Notes: generated by a model from the letters alone, not told the origin. A DNA stretch of 55,777 nt from an uncultured Paraglaciecola sp. (GCF_913020055.1 NZ_CAJWCF010000014.1:1-55777); one strand, 5' to 3'; positions 15,003 to 24,878 are shown, counted from the stretch's first letter. Numbers and translations are program-made.

Positions 15003-15908
15003 CTAATCTTCAATCAAATGTGAAGCTTCCATTTGACCAATCACCGTTAATCCCTTGCCGGTTTTTTTCGCTTGATACATTAATTTGTCTGCCTGGCTAA
15101 CCATGTCACTCATCTTCACACTTTGTGGCATGTGAGTAATGACAGAGCCAATGCTCGCCCCAATCTCAATTGGATTTCCTTCAACATTAGTGATGGATGA
15201 AATCTGACTGATCAACCGGTCTAAATAACTTTTTAAATGAGCACTGTTGCCAATATCATAGAAACAAATGATAAATTCATCCCCACCAACACGAGCAATA
15301 ATATCGCTAGTTCTCACATTATGTCTTAGATGGCTAGCGACTTCACAAATAACGACATCTCCAATGTGATGGCCAAATTGATCGTTAATAGGTTTAAAAT
15401 TATCCAAATCAATAAACGCAATTGAAATACTTTTATTATTGCGGATCGCTAGTTTGTGTAATTTTTCACTATATTCATCAAACACTTTTCGATTAGGCAA
15501 ACCAGTCAATGGATCATTTGAACTTGAGGGTTTGATTATTTCGTTACTCGACTCGATACAGGATAATAATAGGTATTTATCATCAAGAGGCGTGATGCCA
15601 ATTTGAAGAGAGAATTCACCCCCACCTTTTTTTAGCCCGGTCACTACTCGTCCACTATTCATTGCCATGTTTTGTGGGTTAGCTGCATAGTTCTCCCTCA
15701 AAACCATATGTGACCTATGATATCTTTCTGGAATTAGGTCTTCGACATTATGACCAAGCGATTCTTCGTTATTGTAGCCAAATATATCTTCAGCTTTAGG
15801 ATTGGCATAGGCTATCTTTCCGTCATCTTTGGCAACTAAAATAACGCCTAACGGTAATTTTGTGGCGATTGAAATGGCGAGATCTTTATTCAACGTTAAT
15901 TTCGACAT
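15003..15908 (-). CDS. PAS-GGDEF diguanylate cyclase
   Basis: A soluble sensor making cyclic di-GMP from GTP. A PAS domain (about residues 10-120 of the 301-residue form: LPLGVILVAKDDGKIAYANP, IFGYNNEESLGHNVEDLIP) precedes a GGDEF domain (from about residue 135: DPLTGLPNRKVFDEY). The active-site loop is intact (RVGGDEFIICF), and an RxxD inhibitory I-site (RTSD) lies five residues before it, so product feedback inhibition is expected. The frame reaches upstream to 15971, but the ATG at 15908 (MSKLTLNKDL), with AGGAA upstream, gives a conventional cytosolic start. The longer form would add a hydrophobic stretch (VVYLSQYIVVSWL). The signal sensed by the PAS domain is unknown. Confidence 0.9.
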   Translation of the reverse strand: MSKLTLNKDLAISIATKLPLGVILVAKDDGKIAYANPKAEDIFGYNNEESLGHNVEDLIPERYHRSHMVLRENYAANPQNMAMNSGRVVTGLKKGGGEFSLQIGITPLDDKYLLLSCIESSNEIIKPSSSNDPLTGLPNRKVFDEYSEKLHKLAIRNNKSISIAFIDLDNFKPINDQFGHHIGDVVICEVASHLRHNVRTSDIIARVGGDEFIICFYDIGNSAHLKSYLDRLISQISSITNVEGNPIEIGASIGSVITHMPQSVKMSDMVSQADKLMYQAKKTGKGLTVIGQMEASHLIED

Positions 15909-16316
15909 TATGAATGCAGTTCCTATTTCCAGCCATGAGACGACAATATATTGGCTTAAATATACAACCAAACGAAAAACAGCGAGTTATTTTTTGTTCT
16001 TCACTTGAACAACAAATATACGTTGATTATTTTAGTTGAAATTTTTATCAACCAGAAAGTTCTATATAACAATAATGTCATGGGAAATTTTAGTACGCAA
16101 AGTTTTAATCGCGAAATATAGCTCAATGTTGCTGAGCGATACCTACAGACTTGTATAAAAAGTTGGCTTTACCCGTTGCTTTGGTATTGATGTATTGCGC
16201 ACCATAAGAGTTGTGCTAAGTAAAATTAACCAGCCATCCATTTTGTCTGCTTCAAATAAGTAGAGCTATTTGACAATATTACAATGGGTGACTGGATCAT
16301 CCGATTTTTATAGGCA
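15909..16316. other. Gene-free stretch, no structure recognised
   Basis: About 345-400 bases (depending on the start chosen for the GGDEF gene) of AT-rich sequence between two minus-strand genes. I see only short hairpins such as ttgttcttcacttgaacaa near 15995-16013, and no ORF of note. Confidence 0.5.
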
Positions 16317-16508
16317 CTAAGCACTGTAACGGCGAGATTTCAGAGGTGCTAATAGCAAGTAAAAAACCCATGCAAACCAAGACACAAAAATGACAGCTAG
16401 GATCCAAGCAAACTTTTCACCACCGCTAGTTCGATTAGACACACCTATAAGGATAATGGGAATAATCCAACCCACAAACAATATGACACCACATAAAAAA
16501 CTAAACAT
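16317..16508 (-). CDS. Small membrane protein, superinfection-immunity-like
   Basis: 63 residues with two membrane segments: GVILFVGWIIPIILIGVS (about 7-24) and FAWILAVIFVSWFAWVFYLL (about 33-52), then a basic tail (APLKSRRYSA). The pattern (first span, short hydrophilic turn with Gly-Gly-Glu-Lys, then an AWxxAVIFxSWxxWVxYLL span) resembles small 'superinfection immunity'-type and PLDc_N-like membrane proteins, but it is too short for a firm assignment. GGAG lies eight bases before the ATG. Isolated: the region from 16509 to 16806 (about 300 bp) holds no gene. Confidence 0.68.
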   Translation of the reverse strand: MFSFLCGVILFVGWIIPIILIGVSNRTSGGEKFAWILAVIFVSWFAWVFYLLLAPLKSRRYSA

Positions 16509-16806
16509 GTTTAATACTCCATTTATACCAACGTTAGTGAAAATCTAGTTGGAATAAACATACATAGCAAAGACTGTTCCAGAATTAAAACTCAACATTA
16601 TCAATTAGATAGAATTACTAAGACAAATCGACCTTGGGCTTTTTCGCCAAATGATCACAGTTTTCACCAATCGGTGTTCACTCTCAAATACAGTCTTGTC
16701 GCTAAACGTCCCCATAAAATTAAGCCGCATTGAATAGGAATTAATACTCAACCCTGTATTATCCCATTTTTCAGTGATTATCTAAAAGTGCCAGTGGGTA
16801 GTTTGA

Positions 16807-17517
16807 ATGTGGATGAATAAAGAACAAACAACCGATTCCGCGATAAACGCATATCGAAAATCATTAAAACGCGCTTGCCCCAACCATATTGTGATTGATG
16901 GCCTATTCAACCCAACGAAACTGGATAACGTAGTCAAGGTTTTGCAACGACCTCATGCTTGGCAAACTCAAAAACATACCTACTCCGCCTTGTATGTTGA
17001 TGACAACCAATGGCAAAAAACCAACACCGAACAACGCTTTGTGCAACGGGATGTGTGGCAACGTAATGCTGTTACCTCCAATAACGCCAGTGCCTATAAT
17101 CTCGAATCAAACTTAGCTTTAGAGTTTCTAACATACTTACGCGGTAACGAATTTATGGCCGTATTATCACGCATTTTTAAAGTGCCACTTACCGATTTGA
17201 ATGTGGCCGTGCCTGAAATTAATACTAACTACTTCCGACTAGGGCCCACCGACTTTGTTTGTGAACACGCCGATGACTCCCCCGGACGAGAAGTCTGTAT
17301 GTTATTGTATTTAAACAAAAACTGGAACAAAGAAGCCGGTGGAGAGCTGATATTTACAGGTAAGAATAATAAACCGATTAGTATTGCACCACTGCATAAC
17401 CGCTGCGTATTGTTTGATCCCTCATCAGAGGGCTCTGAACATTGGGTGAAGAGTTTAAACTCTGAATTTGCAGATACGTTTCGCTATAACGTTACCAGTT
17501 GGTATTGGTCTGAATAG
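16807..17517 (+). CDS. 2-oxoglutarate/Fe(II)-dependent oxygenase
   Basis: 236 residues of the 2OG-Fe(II) oxygenase (prolyl 4-hydroxylase-like) fold. Iron ligands are clear: the HxD pair His154/Asp156 (DFVCEHADDSPG) and His212 (GSEHWVKSLN). Arg226 (TFRYNVTSWYW) would bind the 2-oxoglutarate C5 carboxylate. LLYLNKNWNKEAGGELIF is the conserved strand-turn-strand of the family. Likely hydroxylates a protein side chain or small molecule; no substrate can be inferred. Two nearby Met codons (16807 and 16813) could both serve as start. Single gene: a truncated repeat element follows at about 17630. Confidence 0.86.
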   Translation: MWMNKEQTTDSAINAYRKSLKRACPNHIVIDGLFNPTKLDNVVKVLQRPHAWQTQKHTYSALYVDDNQWQKTNTEQRFVQRDVWQRNAVTSNNASAYNLESNLALEFLTYLRGNEFMAVLSRIFKVPLTDLNVAVPEINTNYFRLGPTDFVCEHADDSPGREVCMLLYLNKNWNKEAGGELIFTGKNNKPISIAPLHNRCVLFDPSSEGSEHWVKSLNSEFADTFRYNVTSWYWSE

Positions 17518-17629
17518 TGTGTTTTCTGAAAGTGATTTAGGCACCGGCTTTAAAATAAATCGGCACTGTTCGAAAAACTTAATCAAAAAGCAGAAACTAT
17601 ATAGGGTGGCAAAGCAATGAGGAGACGCT

Positions 17630-17761
17630 TAGTGGATTAAGAGTTTTGCCCTCGAGCGGCTTTTTTGCTTACTTTTTGCAGCTGTAGGCAAAAAGTAAGT
17701 AGTTTAACAGGGCTGCCAATCGAAAAACCGCTGGGAAGCGGGTGCCCGTTAGGGCATAAAT
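17630..17761 (+). repeat. Nested-hairpin dispersed element, truncated copy B (3' part)
   Basis: Homologous to copy A from about ttagtggat through ttttgccctcgagcggc. It then has the 12-bp stem hairpin cttactttttgc (17668-17679) / gcaaaaagtaag (17688-17699), ctgccaatcgaaaaaccgc, and the closing hairpin tgcccgttagggca followed by taaa. The 5' hairpin, outer stem and two inner hairpins present in copies A and C are absent. It ends about 15 bases before the rluF stop. Confidence 0.7.
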
Positions 17762-17775
17762 ATCACAAACAGCGC

Positions 17776-18510
17776 CTAAACCGCCGTTTTACTGGATCCC
17801 TCAACAGCCCCATTAATCTCATCCATCTCCTGGGCAGTTAAATCCCGCCACTGCCCAACCTTTAGCCCTGCCAACCGTACAGACATAATTCGCGTGCGTT
17901 TAAGTTTGACGACTTCATAACCCAAATATTCACACATCCGCCGAATTTGTCGGTTCAAACCTTGGGTCAAGACTATGCGAAACACCATTTTACTTTGCAT
18001 GGTTACTTCACAAGGTTTAGTCACGGTGTCTAAGATAGGCACACCTTTAGCCATTTTCTGAATAAAGCGATCTGTTAGCGGCCGGTCAACGGTCACCACA
18101 TATTCTTTATCATGGGCGTTTTCAGCCCGTAGAATTTTATTAACGATATCGCCATCACTGGTCAAAAAGATCAAACCTTCAGAAGGTTTATCTAAACGAC
18201 CAATGGGAAATATTCTTTGTTTATGCCCGATAGCATCGACAATATTGCCTTGAATATGTAACTCAGTAGTACAAGTGATACCTATAGGCTTGTGATAGGC
18301 GATATACACCCTATCTGCCTTATCAATTGCACTGGCTTGGATAAGTTGTCCATCGACCGTCACAACATCACCTGGGGACACTTTAGTGCCTAATTCCGGG
18401 ATGCTATCGTTTATTCTGACTCTTTGTTGTTCAATTAATTTATCGGCTTCACGTCTGGAACTAAAACCAGAATCGCTGATAAATTTGTTCAGCCGAATCA
18501 AAGCACTCAT
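17776..18510 (-). CDS. rluF: 23S rRNA pseudouridine(2604) synthase RluF
   Basis: Makes pseudouridine at U2604 in 23S rRNA. 244 residues. An N-terminal S4 RNA-binding domain (LIRLNKFISDSGFSSRREAD) is followed by the RsuA/RluF catalytic domain with IGRLDKPSEGLIFLTSDGD, whose Asp is the nucleophile. The C-terminal signature LTQGLNRQIRRMCEYLGYEV, continuing KLKRTRIMSV, is specific for RluF rather than RluB/RluE. E. coli RluF is longer (about 290) because of a C-terminal tail not present here. Overlaps the stop of the DUF349 gene by four bases, so the two are cotranscribed, with rluF last in a four-gene operon. Confidence 0.92.
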   Translation of the reverse strand: MSALIRLNKFISDSGFSSRREADKLIEQQRVRINDSIPELGTKVSPGDVVTVDGQLIQASAIDKADRVYIAYHKPIGITCTTELHIQGNIVDAIGHKQRIFPIGRLDKPSEGLIFLTSDGDIVNKILRAENAHDKEYVVTVDRPLTDRFIQKMAKGVPILDTVTKPCEVTMQSKMVFRIVLTQGLNRQIRRMCEYLGYEVVKLKRTRIMSVRLAGLKVGQWRDLTAQEMDEINGAVEGSSKTAV

Positions 18511-21320
18511 GAGTTGACAAACAAGGGTTTGATTCGTTTAAGCATAGTCAGGTCAGTTTTACTTAAGCTGCCCGCTCGGATCCAATCTTTGAGCAAAGAC
18601 AACAAGTCTAGGCTATCTCCAGATTGTAACTTTTGCGCCATCAATTGCATTTGAATCATTTGGCGTTTCTCTGCATCTTTTTTGAGTGAATCCTTTTGCG
18701 CCACTATTTCCATTTTTATGGTTAATTCATGTCTATCATTACCTTTAGACACTTCACGGAAACACTGTTGCCATTGTTTGTTTAAGCTAGCTGCGCTTGC
18801 GGGTATTTCGTCATCCGATTGCCACTCTTTTAACGCACTAAACAAATCTAGGTAGGTTTGACTTTTGGCAGCTTTTGCAAGCTCGGCCAATTTAGCTTGC
18901 TGTTGTTCAACAACACTTTGTACCCTTTGTTCTAACGCTCTGCGATCACGTGTTGGCAAGGTATTGATGGCATCAATAACTCCTTGTTTTTCTTGCATAG
19001 CACTTTGCACACTAGCCTTATCAGCAGCATTACCAAGTGATGCCTCAAACTGTGTGACTTGCTGTTTGATCAGCTCCACTTGCTCTCTCACTTTGGCAAT
19101 CTGTTGTTGATTCACCTCAGATTTTTTAGCGAACAGGCTATCATTGGCCTTTCTGAACAGTGGCCACAATTGAGCTTCGGCTTTTTTGCCGGCATGCTCG
19201 ATGGTTTTCCACGTCTGTTGTAATTTTTTGGCTTGTTCTATTGCCTCATCCACAGATTCCAACTCTGAGAGTTTTTCGGCTTTGGTTAACAGTGCCTGCT
19301 TTTGCTCAGCATTGTATTGATAGAAGGCCGATACTTTATCCCTTAAGGGGTTAAGTAATTTTTGATAACTATCGTATAAAGCATTACGTTGTTTGAAGTC
19401 CACTTCACCAATGTTTTTCCACTTTTGCTGCACACTTCCTAGCGCTTTCGCCAATTCGGTTACGCTTCCTTCTCGCTCACCTAGTGCTTTAATCTCCGCT
19501 AACAATTGTTGCTTAGCCAACATGTTTTGTTCACGTTGTTTTTGTTGTTGATCATAAAACTCACGGCATGGCGCAAATGCTTTTTCAATTGCACTTTCAA
19601 AGGCCACATTTAATGCATTGTCAGACTCTGAATCTATTTTACCTAAGCTATTCCATTGTGAACGCAACGACTTAATAGCGGTTGATTGGGCTTCAATCTC
19701 TAAAGGCTGGGCAATTAATGCTTCAACTTCAGTTAACAATGCGGGTTTGCGCGGGGCAGCAATGTATTCCTGCCAGTCTTTTAGGTTTTCAATTTGTTCT
19801 TTAACTGAAGTAAACGTACGTTCCAACTGCCCTTGTTGTCTCTCTGGTAACTCAGTGAACCAACGTTGTACTTTTTGGTAAAGAACCATTGCCGCTTTGA
19901 ACTTACCTTGGTTTATCAGACTTTCAACCGCTCTGATTTTATTTCTACAACGAGACACATCGCCGTCTACTTGGTTTCTTAAGGCTTTTGTTGCTTGCTG
20001 CCATTGTTTTAGTAATTCGTTCCATTGCTGCGTTAATGCTACGGGAACATGTGCTTGGTAGCTGGCTATAGACGCACGCCATTGTGCTCTTTGCTCTCTA
20101 AGGTATTCTTCGGCGGCTTCAATTTGGCTGGCATCATTAGGCAATGCTAACCCAGCAAATTTTTCTATTAACTCTTGGCATGTTTGAATAGCCTGTTGAA
20201 AATCAGCAAGACTTTCCAGAGTATTTAAACTAGATCTCAACTGATTATTCAGTTGTTCTAAACGTCTATGCTCACTCGACTGAGTTGCTGGTAACTGGCG
20301 GGTTAAACTGTGTAACTTTTCAGTTTGCTGATGTATTGTTTTTACAAACACATCCACTTCAGATGTGCTGATTTCAGTGATTCGAGTGGTTAACTGTTTA
20401 GACACTTCAGCCAAACTTTGCTCTACCTCGGCCACCAAAGCTTGCATACTTTGACTTAACACTAGCTCAGCTTGTTGTGCTTCCCATTGAGGCTTCAACA
20501 AAGCAATTGTGCGCTCTACACGCAAAGAAATGTCGGAATGTTTTTGCTGGATTTCAGTTCGTTTAAGCTCTGTTAAACAATCAAACCGTTCTGCTAGTTG
20601 AGTGTACTGTTGGGTTAGTTCTGATTGTTGTTGCTGAATGTATAATAAATCGCTCTGATCTTTCAGCGCCAGCAAACGAGACAACACCATTTTCACTTGC
20701 TGCTCAACTTCAATCGGCGCTTGTTCTGCTGCCTGCCAGCTTTTAAGTGTGTCATTCGCCAATGCAATCACTTCACTTGCAGCTATCTTCTTCTGTACTT
20801 TATTAAGTAATTTACGAGTCTGCACACTATCGGTAAAGGTACTTAATATGGCAATTTGCAAACTCTCGTTTTGGCTATCAAACAACAGTTTTTCTTGTAA
20901 TTGTGGCTTATCTGCTTTTTGCAGCAAACTCATAGCCAGTTGCATGTCTTGTTGTACCCAAGGTTGTACCAGTAATTTTTCGACTATGCGAATATCCCGC
21001 GTTTCTAATATAAACTTGCGTTTTTCATCTTCAGATAAGGCGCTATTATTCTCATCCAACAAGGTATTTTCAACGAACTGTTGTGATTTTTTTTGCACTC
21101 TTTCGTTTTTGGCAATCTCAGACATTTTGTACCACAGTACAAAGCTATCGAGTTTCTGTAAGGCAGCCAGACTGACACCTACATCTGAATCGTTAAAAGC
21201 CAATTCGTGCAACACAGACTTTTGCTGAGGATCTTGTTGATTTAGGTTTTCTATTGCTTGAAGGCGTACCTGAGGATCAGGATTTTGATGTTTGGAACGA
21301 AAAAGGTGCTTAAAGATCAT
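18507..21320 (-). CDS. DUF349 domain-containing protein, long coiled-coil
   Basis: A 937-residue cytosolic protein. The N-terminal region (about 1-90) has HEAT-like helices (DPQVRLQAIENLNQ, DSDVGVSLAALQKL). The rest is almost entirely helical and Gln/Lys/Glu-rich, with repeated DUF349 modules recognisable by RAQWRASIAS-, RSQWNSLGKID-, QKWKNIGEVDF- and QQTWKTIEHAG-type motifs followed by acidic helices. Roles of DUF349 proteins are not settled; association with RNA or ribosomes has been proposed for relatives, and the partnership with rluF here fits an RNA-related role only by inference. Overlaps yeaC by 11 bases upstream and rluF by 4 downstream. Confidence 0.88.
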   Translation of the reverse strand: MIFKHLFRSKHQNPDPQVRLQAIENLNQQDPQQKSVLHELAFNDSDVGVSLAALQKLDSFVLWYKMSEIAKNERVQKKSQQFVENTLLDENNSALSEDEKRKFILETRDIRIVEKLLVQPWVQQDMQLAMSLLQKADKPQLQEKLLFDSQNESLQIAILSTFTDSVQTRKLLNKVQKKIAASEVIALANDTLKSWQAAEQAPIEVEQQVKMVLSRLLALKDQSDLLYIQQQQSELTQQYTQLAERFDCLTELKRTEIQQKHSDISLRVERTIALLKPQWEAQQAELVLSQSMQALVAEVEQSLAEVSKQLTTRITEISTSEVDVFVKTIHQQTEKLHSLTRQLPATQSSEHRRLEQLNNQLRSSLNTLESLADFQQAIQTCQELIEKFAGLALPNDASQIEAAEEYLREQRAQWRASIASYQAHVPVALTQQWNELLKQWQQATKALRNQVDGDVSRCRNKIRAVESLINQGKFKAAMVLYQKVQRWFTELPERQQGQLERTFTSVKEQIENLKDWQEYIAAPRKPALLTEVEALIAQPLEIEAQSTAIKSLRSQWNSLGKIDSESDNALNVAFESAIEKAFAPCREFYDQQQKQREQNMLAKQQLLAEIKALGEREGSVTELAKALGSVQQKWKNIGEVDFKQRNALYDSYQKLLNPLRDKVSAFYQYNAEQKQALLTKAEKLSELESVDEAIEQAKKLQQTWKTIEHAGKKAEAQLWPLFRKANDSLFAKKSEVNQQQIAKVREQVELIKQQVTQFEASLGNAADKASVQSAMQEKQGVIDAINTLPTRDRRALEQRVQSVVEQQQAKLAELAKAAKSQTYLDLFSALKEWQSDDEIPASAASLNKQWQQCFREVSKGNDRHELTIKMEIVAQKDSLKKDAEKRQMIQMQLMAQKLQSGDSLDLLSLLKDWIRAGSLSKTDLTMLKRIKPLFVNS

Positions 21321-21603
21321 CCTGTTTAAACCGCGCTATTGTTTGAATGTTATTAGAATTTTGTTTGAGTTCTTGCTGCAGTGATTCTCGGCTTCGGTGC
21401 ACAATTTCGCCGTCTGGGCCAACTGTCATATGTTGATCTGATTTTAACACTTTGGCTTGATAATACATCACCGCTTGCATTGACGTTTCTCTTTGTTGCT
21501 CAGTAAGCGGCGAACCGTCTAACCACTTACCTGTTTCTACTGCTTGCAGCAATTTTTGATAAACCGGTTCAGACATTGAACTTAATAACCCAGTATTATC
21601 CAT
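21310..21603 (-). CDS. yeaC: YeaC family protein (DUF1315)
   Basis: A 97-residue soluble protein. MSEPVYQKLLQAVETGKWLD, then PLTEQQRETSMQAVMYYQAK and QHMTVGPDGEIVHRSRESL, match the DUF1315/YeaC family, whose E. coli member has about 90 residues. Function is unknown. Two bases separate it from the zinc-ribbon gene upstream and it overlaps the DUF349 gene downstream, so it belongs to a compact four-gene operon ending in rluF. Confidence 0.85.
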   Translation of the reverse strand: MDNTGLLSSMSEPVYQKLLQAVETGKWLDGSPLTEQQRETSMQAVMYYQAKVLKSDQHMTVGPDGEIVHRSRESLQQELKQNSNNIQTIARFKQDDL

Positions 21604-21605
21604 AA

Positions 21606-21932
21606 CTAATCAGACCTTTTTAAAAGTATCAAACGCACTCGATTAACGATGTACCAAATAAAACCAACAATACTAAGACCGATTGCAAGGTTATATTGCA
21701 CACCAGCTGGTTCAGCTCCACCCCAGTACATAAAACCAAACCCCGCCACAAATAACAACATGGCTATCATGGACTGTGTTTGAATTTTTTGATTTTTTAG
21801 ATACTTATTTAAACTTTGTTTACGTGCAATATCCTCAGCATCTGCTGTACCGAGAGAAAAACTGCAGTGTTGGCAGCTTTGTGCTTTATCGGATATTTTT
21901 TTATTACAAGAAGGGCAATCTATTAATGCCAT
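21606..21932 (-). CDS. Zinc-ribbon membrane protein
   Basis: 108 residues. The N-terminal zinc ribbon has two CxxC pairs (IDCPSCNKKIS and SCQHCSFSLG, about residues 6-23). A linker of about 25 residues is followed by two membrane segments (about 53-71, MIAMLLFVAGFGFMYWGG, and 79-99, YNLAIGLSIVGFIWYIV), and then a basic end. The ribbon is probably cytoplasmic. A strong GGAGGAAAA site precedes the ATG. First gene of the operon with yeaC, DUF349 and rluF. Function unknown. Confidence 0.78.
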   Translation of the reverse strand: MALIDCPSCNKKISDKAQSCQHCSFSLGTADAEDIARKQSLNKYLKNQKIQTQSMIAMLLFVAGFGFMYWGGAEPAGVQYNLAIGLSIVGFIWYIVNRVRLILLKRSD

Positions 21933-21980
21933 ATCTTTTCCTCCAAAATTTGATATCCCTAAATTGGGACAAAATAGAAA

Positions 21981-22001
21981 AGCGCGACTAATAGCCGCGC
22001 C
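21981..22001 (-). terminator. Rho-independent terminator of the AGCS symporter gene
   Basis: On the minus strand, hairpin gcgcg-gctattagt-cgcgc followed by ttttctatttt, 20 bases after the symporter stop. Confidence 0.75.
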
Positions 22002-22020
22002 TCACTCAAACCATCAAAGG

Positions 22021-23691
22021 TTATTTGTTTTCTTTATTAAACTTTTCCCAGTATTCAGCAACGGAGTCTTTCATTTCTTTACGCAGTAGGAAAATACCAA
22101 ATAAGTTAGGTAAGGTCATTACCACTATAGCCACCGCAGACAATGTCCATACCAAGGTAGTGTCAGATACTGCAGCCCATACAAATCCAGCTACATAGAC
22201 TACTCGATAGGGCATAACCGAACGTGGACCAAACAAATAGGTCATTGCCCTGTCGCCATAATAAGACCACGCAATCGCCGTAGAAAAGGCAAACAACAGT
22301 AAACCAATAGATACGACATATTTGCCCGACTCACCAAAAAATCCCTTAGTGAAAGCTAAGGCGGTAAGACTTGCTGAGTGAATTAATGACTCACCTCTTA
22401 CAATAATATTATCTTTACTCAGGTTGCCATCCACTACTTTTAATGTGCCAGTGAAATTGTCCTCTGGATCACCCAAAGAAAAAACAACATTATCAGCAAA
22501 CGAACGGGCATTAAAAATCGTAAAGCCTTTACTTACCGCTTTACCGTTAACCACTTGTATCTCACCCGTAAAGTCGGAAACACCATGGCCTTCTATATCA
22601 TTAATGTACGCATACAGAGTTTCTTTATCTTCTTGGCTTGATTCAACATAGTCTCCCGCCAAAATATACATATCTGTGCGATCGAAGGTGTTCTCATGTT
22701 TGTCTTTCCACACACCTGAAGAAAGGATTACCAAGCCCGTTATAGTACAAATAAGGATAGTATCGATAAACGGTTCAAGAATAGACACCATACCTTCAGC
22801 GACAGGCTCATCAGTTTTTGCCGCAGCATGAGCGATAGGCGCAGAACCTTGCCCTGCTTCATTTGAGAACAAGCCTCGGTTAACACCACGGTTAAAGGCG
22901 TAGGCGATAGTCGCACCTAAAAATCCACCAGTAGCAGCAGATCCGGTAAAGACATCTGAAAACACCGATACAAAAGCCGGTCCAACATTTTCAATATTGG
23001 CAAAGATTACGGTAAACGCACCCAATATGTATATCAAGGCCATAATTGGTACAATTTTCGAGGTAACAGCTGCAATACGCGTGATACCACCTAAAATAAC
23101 TAAGGCTAAAAGTACACCAAGAATACTGCCAACAATTAAGGGGTCAAAACCAAAAGTGGCTTCAATACTGGTAGCAATACTATTACTTTGCGGCAAGTTG
23201 CCTGTACCAAACGAACTAATGACAGTCGCCACAGCAAACGCCACGGCTAACCATTTCATGTTTAATCGTTTGTCCATGTAGTACATGGGGCCACCAGCCA
23301 TAGAGCCATCTGGTGTTTTATCACGATATTTGTGTGACAAGGTCACTTCGACAAACTTAGTTGTCATACCAAAAAAGGCTGTTGCCCACATCCAGAACAA
23401 GGCAGCTGGACCACCTAAAAATAATGCGAACGCTACACCACCAATATTACCTGTACCCACTGTGCCCGAAAGCGCCGTCGTTAAGGCTCTAAAATGGGTG
23501 GTGTCACCAGGCGCATCAGGTTTGTCATATTTACCTGTGACTACCTTCCAAGCGTGTTTGAAATAACGCACCTGTGGAAATTTTAAGTAGATAGTGAAAA
23601 ATAAGCCTGTACCAAGCAACACGTAAGGGAACCACCAAGCGCCCCCTAACATGCCATCCATCGATTTCAGTAAATTATGAAAAGCTTCCAA
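22021..23691 (-). CDS. Alanine/glycine:cation symporter (AGCS family)
   Basis: An inner-membrane Na+- or H+-coupled amino acid importer, 556 residues. Family signatures: [21 protein letters not shown] (shown in part; it is the AGCS motif near residue 70), [37 protein letters not shown], and [13 protein letters not shown] near the C-terminus. An extra block of about 110 residues (about 325-435, [17 protein letters not shown] to [13 protein letters not shown]) sits between two membrane segments. It is rich in beta-strand and acidic residues and is probably periplasmic. The TTG at 23691 is the start that leaves the first helix whole, with GGGGAAAA just upstream; an ATG exists at codon 11. Confidence 0.93.
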   Translation of the reverse strand: MEAFHNLLKSMDGMLGGAWWFPYVLLGTGLFFTIYLKFPQVRYFKHAWKVVTGKYDKPDAPGDTTHFRALTTALSGTVGTGNIGGVAFALFLGGPAALFWMWATAFFGMTTKFVEVTLSHKYRDKTPDGSMAGGPMYYMDKRLNMKWLAVAFAVATVISSFGTGNLPQSNSIATSIEATFGFDPLIVGSILGVLLALVILGGITRIAAVTSKIVPIMALIYILGAFTVIFANIENVGPAFVSVFSDVFTGSAATGGFLGATIAYAFNRGVNRGLFSNEAGQGSAPIAHAAAKTDEPVAEGMVSILEPFIDTILICTITGLVILSSGVWKDKHENTFDRTDMYILAGDYVESSQEDKETLYAYINDIEGHGVSDFTGEIQVVNGKAVSKGFTIFNARSFADNVVFSLGDPEDNFTGTLKVVDGNLSKDNIIVRGESLIHSASLTALAFTKGFFGESGKYVVSIGLLLFAFSTAIAWSYYGDRAMTYLFGPRSVMPYRVVYVAGFVWAAVSDTTLVWTLSAVAIVVMTLPNLFGIFLLRKEMKDSVAEYWEKFNKENK

Positions 23692-23750
23692 CGGTTTTCC
23701 CCTTAATTATTATTGTGTTTTTATTTTTATATTTGTTTTTACAAAAATAC

Positions 23751-24878
23751 CTAACGAAGAGTATCAACTACTGCCCGCATGGCAATCAATACGTCTTCAC
23801 CTAATTGTTTACTACGAGCCGGAGACCAACCATAAGCTGGGTCTGGCAAATCAATATTGTCTTTAAATGGCATTTCTAAGGTATACGACAAACAATCAAA
23901 TTCATGTCCAACCGCGTTGGCCGCTACTGTTAAGTTTGCTTTACCCGGTTCATCTTTATCATAGCCGTGTACGTCTTGAAATTCAGGAGTAGCTGTCAAT
24001 AAGGCTGTTTTAAACGACTCTTCTAGATTTTTCAATCGCGCATCGTAATTTGGATTACCTTCACAGCCGGCGACGAAATTATAAGGCAAAGCTTCATCTC
24101 CATGCGCATCCAAAAACATATCCACACCCACTGCTTGCATTTTCTGCTTAACCAAAAATACTTCAGGGCTATTTTCCATGCTAGGTGCTTGCCATTCACG
24201 GTTTAAATTCACACCTTTAGCGTTAGTCCGCAAGTGACCTCGCGCTGAACCATCAGGGTTCATATTAGGCACAATATAAAACACTGCTTTATCAAGCAAA
24301 AATCGTGATAAGCCATCGTCTTCGTCTAATAAACGCTCCAAAAACCCTTCTACTAACCATTCGGCCATCGTTTCGCCGGGGTGCTGGCGTGCTGTCACCC
24401 AAATCGCTTTTTTGCCTTCTTCTGGTTGACCAACCACCAGCAAAGACATGTCCCTTCCATCTAGAGTTTCGCCTAAAAACTCTTGACGACAATCAGCTGA
24501 CTTTTGCGCCCAGCTAATCAGGTCCAAATGACGTTCGTAACTGTAAGGGGCAAAATAGGCGTAGTAGATATTTTCAAATTCAGGGGTATGGGCAATGGTT
24601 AACGTATCACCATCAAATTCGCACTCCACTCTAAACCATTCTTGTCTGTCATAAGAAGCAACGGCTTGATAGTTTTGCCATCCTCCAGGATAAGCCGACT
24701 TTTCGAGATCTGTTATACTTATCTGGTGGGAAATAAAGCTTTGAGTTTCTAATTTAAAATGAAACCACTGATAAAACTCAGATTGGTTATCTTTACGAAT
24801 ACTTAATTGAATATTTAATGGATCTTCTGCGCGGATAACTTGAATATTTCCGCTATCAAAATTGCTACTGATTCTCAC
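23751..24878 (-). CDS. M14 family zinc carboxypeptidase, cytosolic-carboxypeptidase-like
   Basis: 375 residues: an N-terminal beta-sandwich (about 1-120, with YQWFHFKLE and YYAYFAPYSYERHLDLI) and an M14 peptidase domain. Zinc ligands are HPGETMAEW (HxxE) and LDAHGDE (His). NPDGSARGHLRTN and GVNLNREW are substrate-binding motifs, and YTLEMPF holds the catalytic glutamate. This is the layout of the CCP/AGBL branch (M14D), which in bacteria includes peptidases of unclear substrate. No signal peptide, so cytosolic. Start is GTG at 24878, with GGGA seven bases before it and no better ATG. Confidence 0.9.
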   Translation of the reverse strand: MRISSNFDSGNIQVIRAEDPLNIQLSIRKDNQSEFYQWFHFKLETQSFISHQISITDLEKSAYPGGWQNYQAVASYDRQEWFRVECEFDGDTLTIAHTPEFENIYYAYFAPYSYERHLDLISWAQKSADCRQEFLGETLDGRDMSLLVVGQPEEGKKAIWVTARQHPGETMAEWLVEGFLERLLDEDDGLSRFLLDKAVFYIVPNMNPDGSARGHLRTNAKGVNLNREWQAPSMENSPEVFLVKQKMQAVGVDMFLDAHGDEALPYNFVAGCEGNPNYDARLKNLEESFKTALLTATPEFQDVHGYDKDEPGKANLTVAANAVGHEFDCLSYTLEMPFKDNIDLPDPAYGWSPARSKQLGEDVLIAMRAVVDTLR

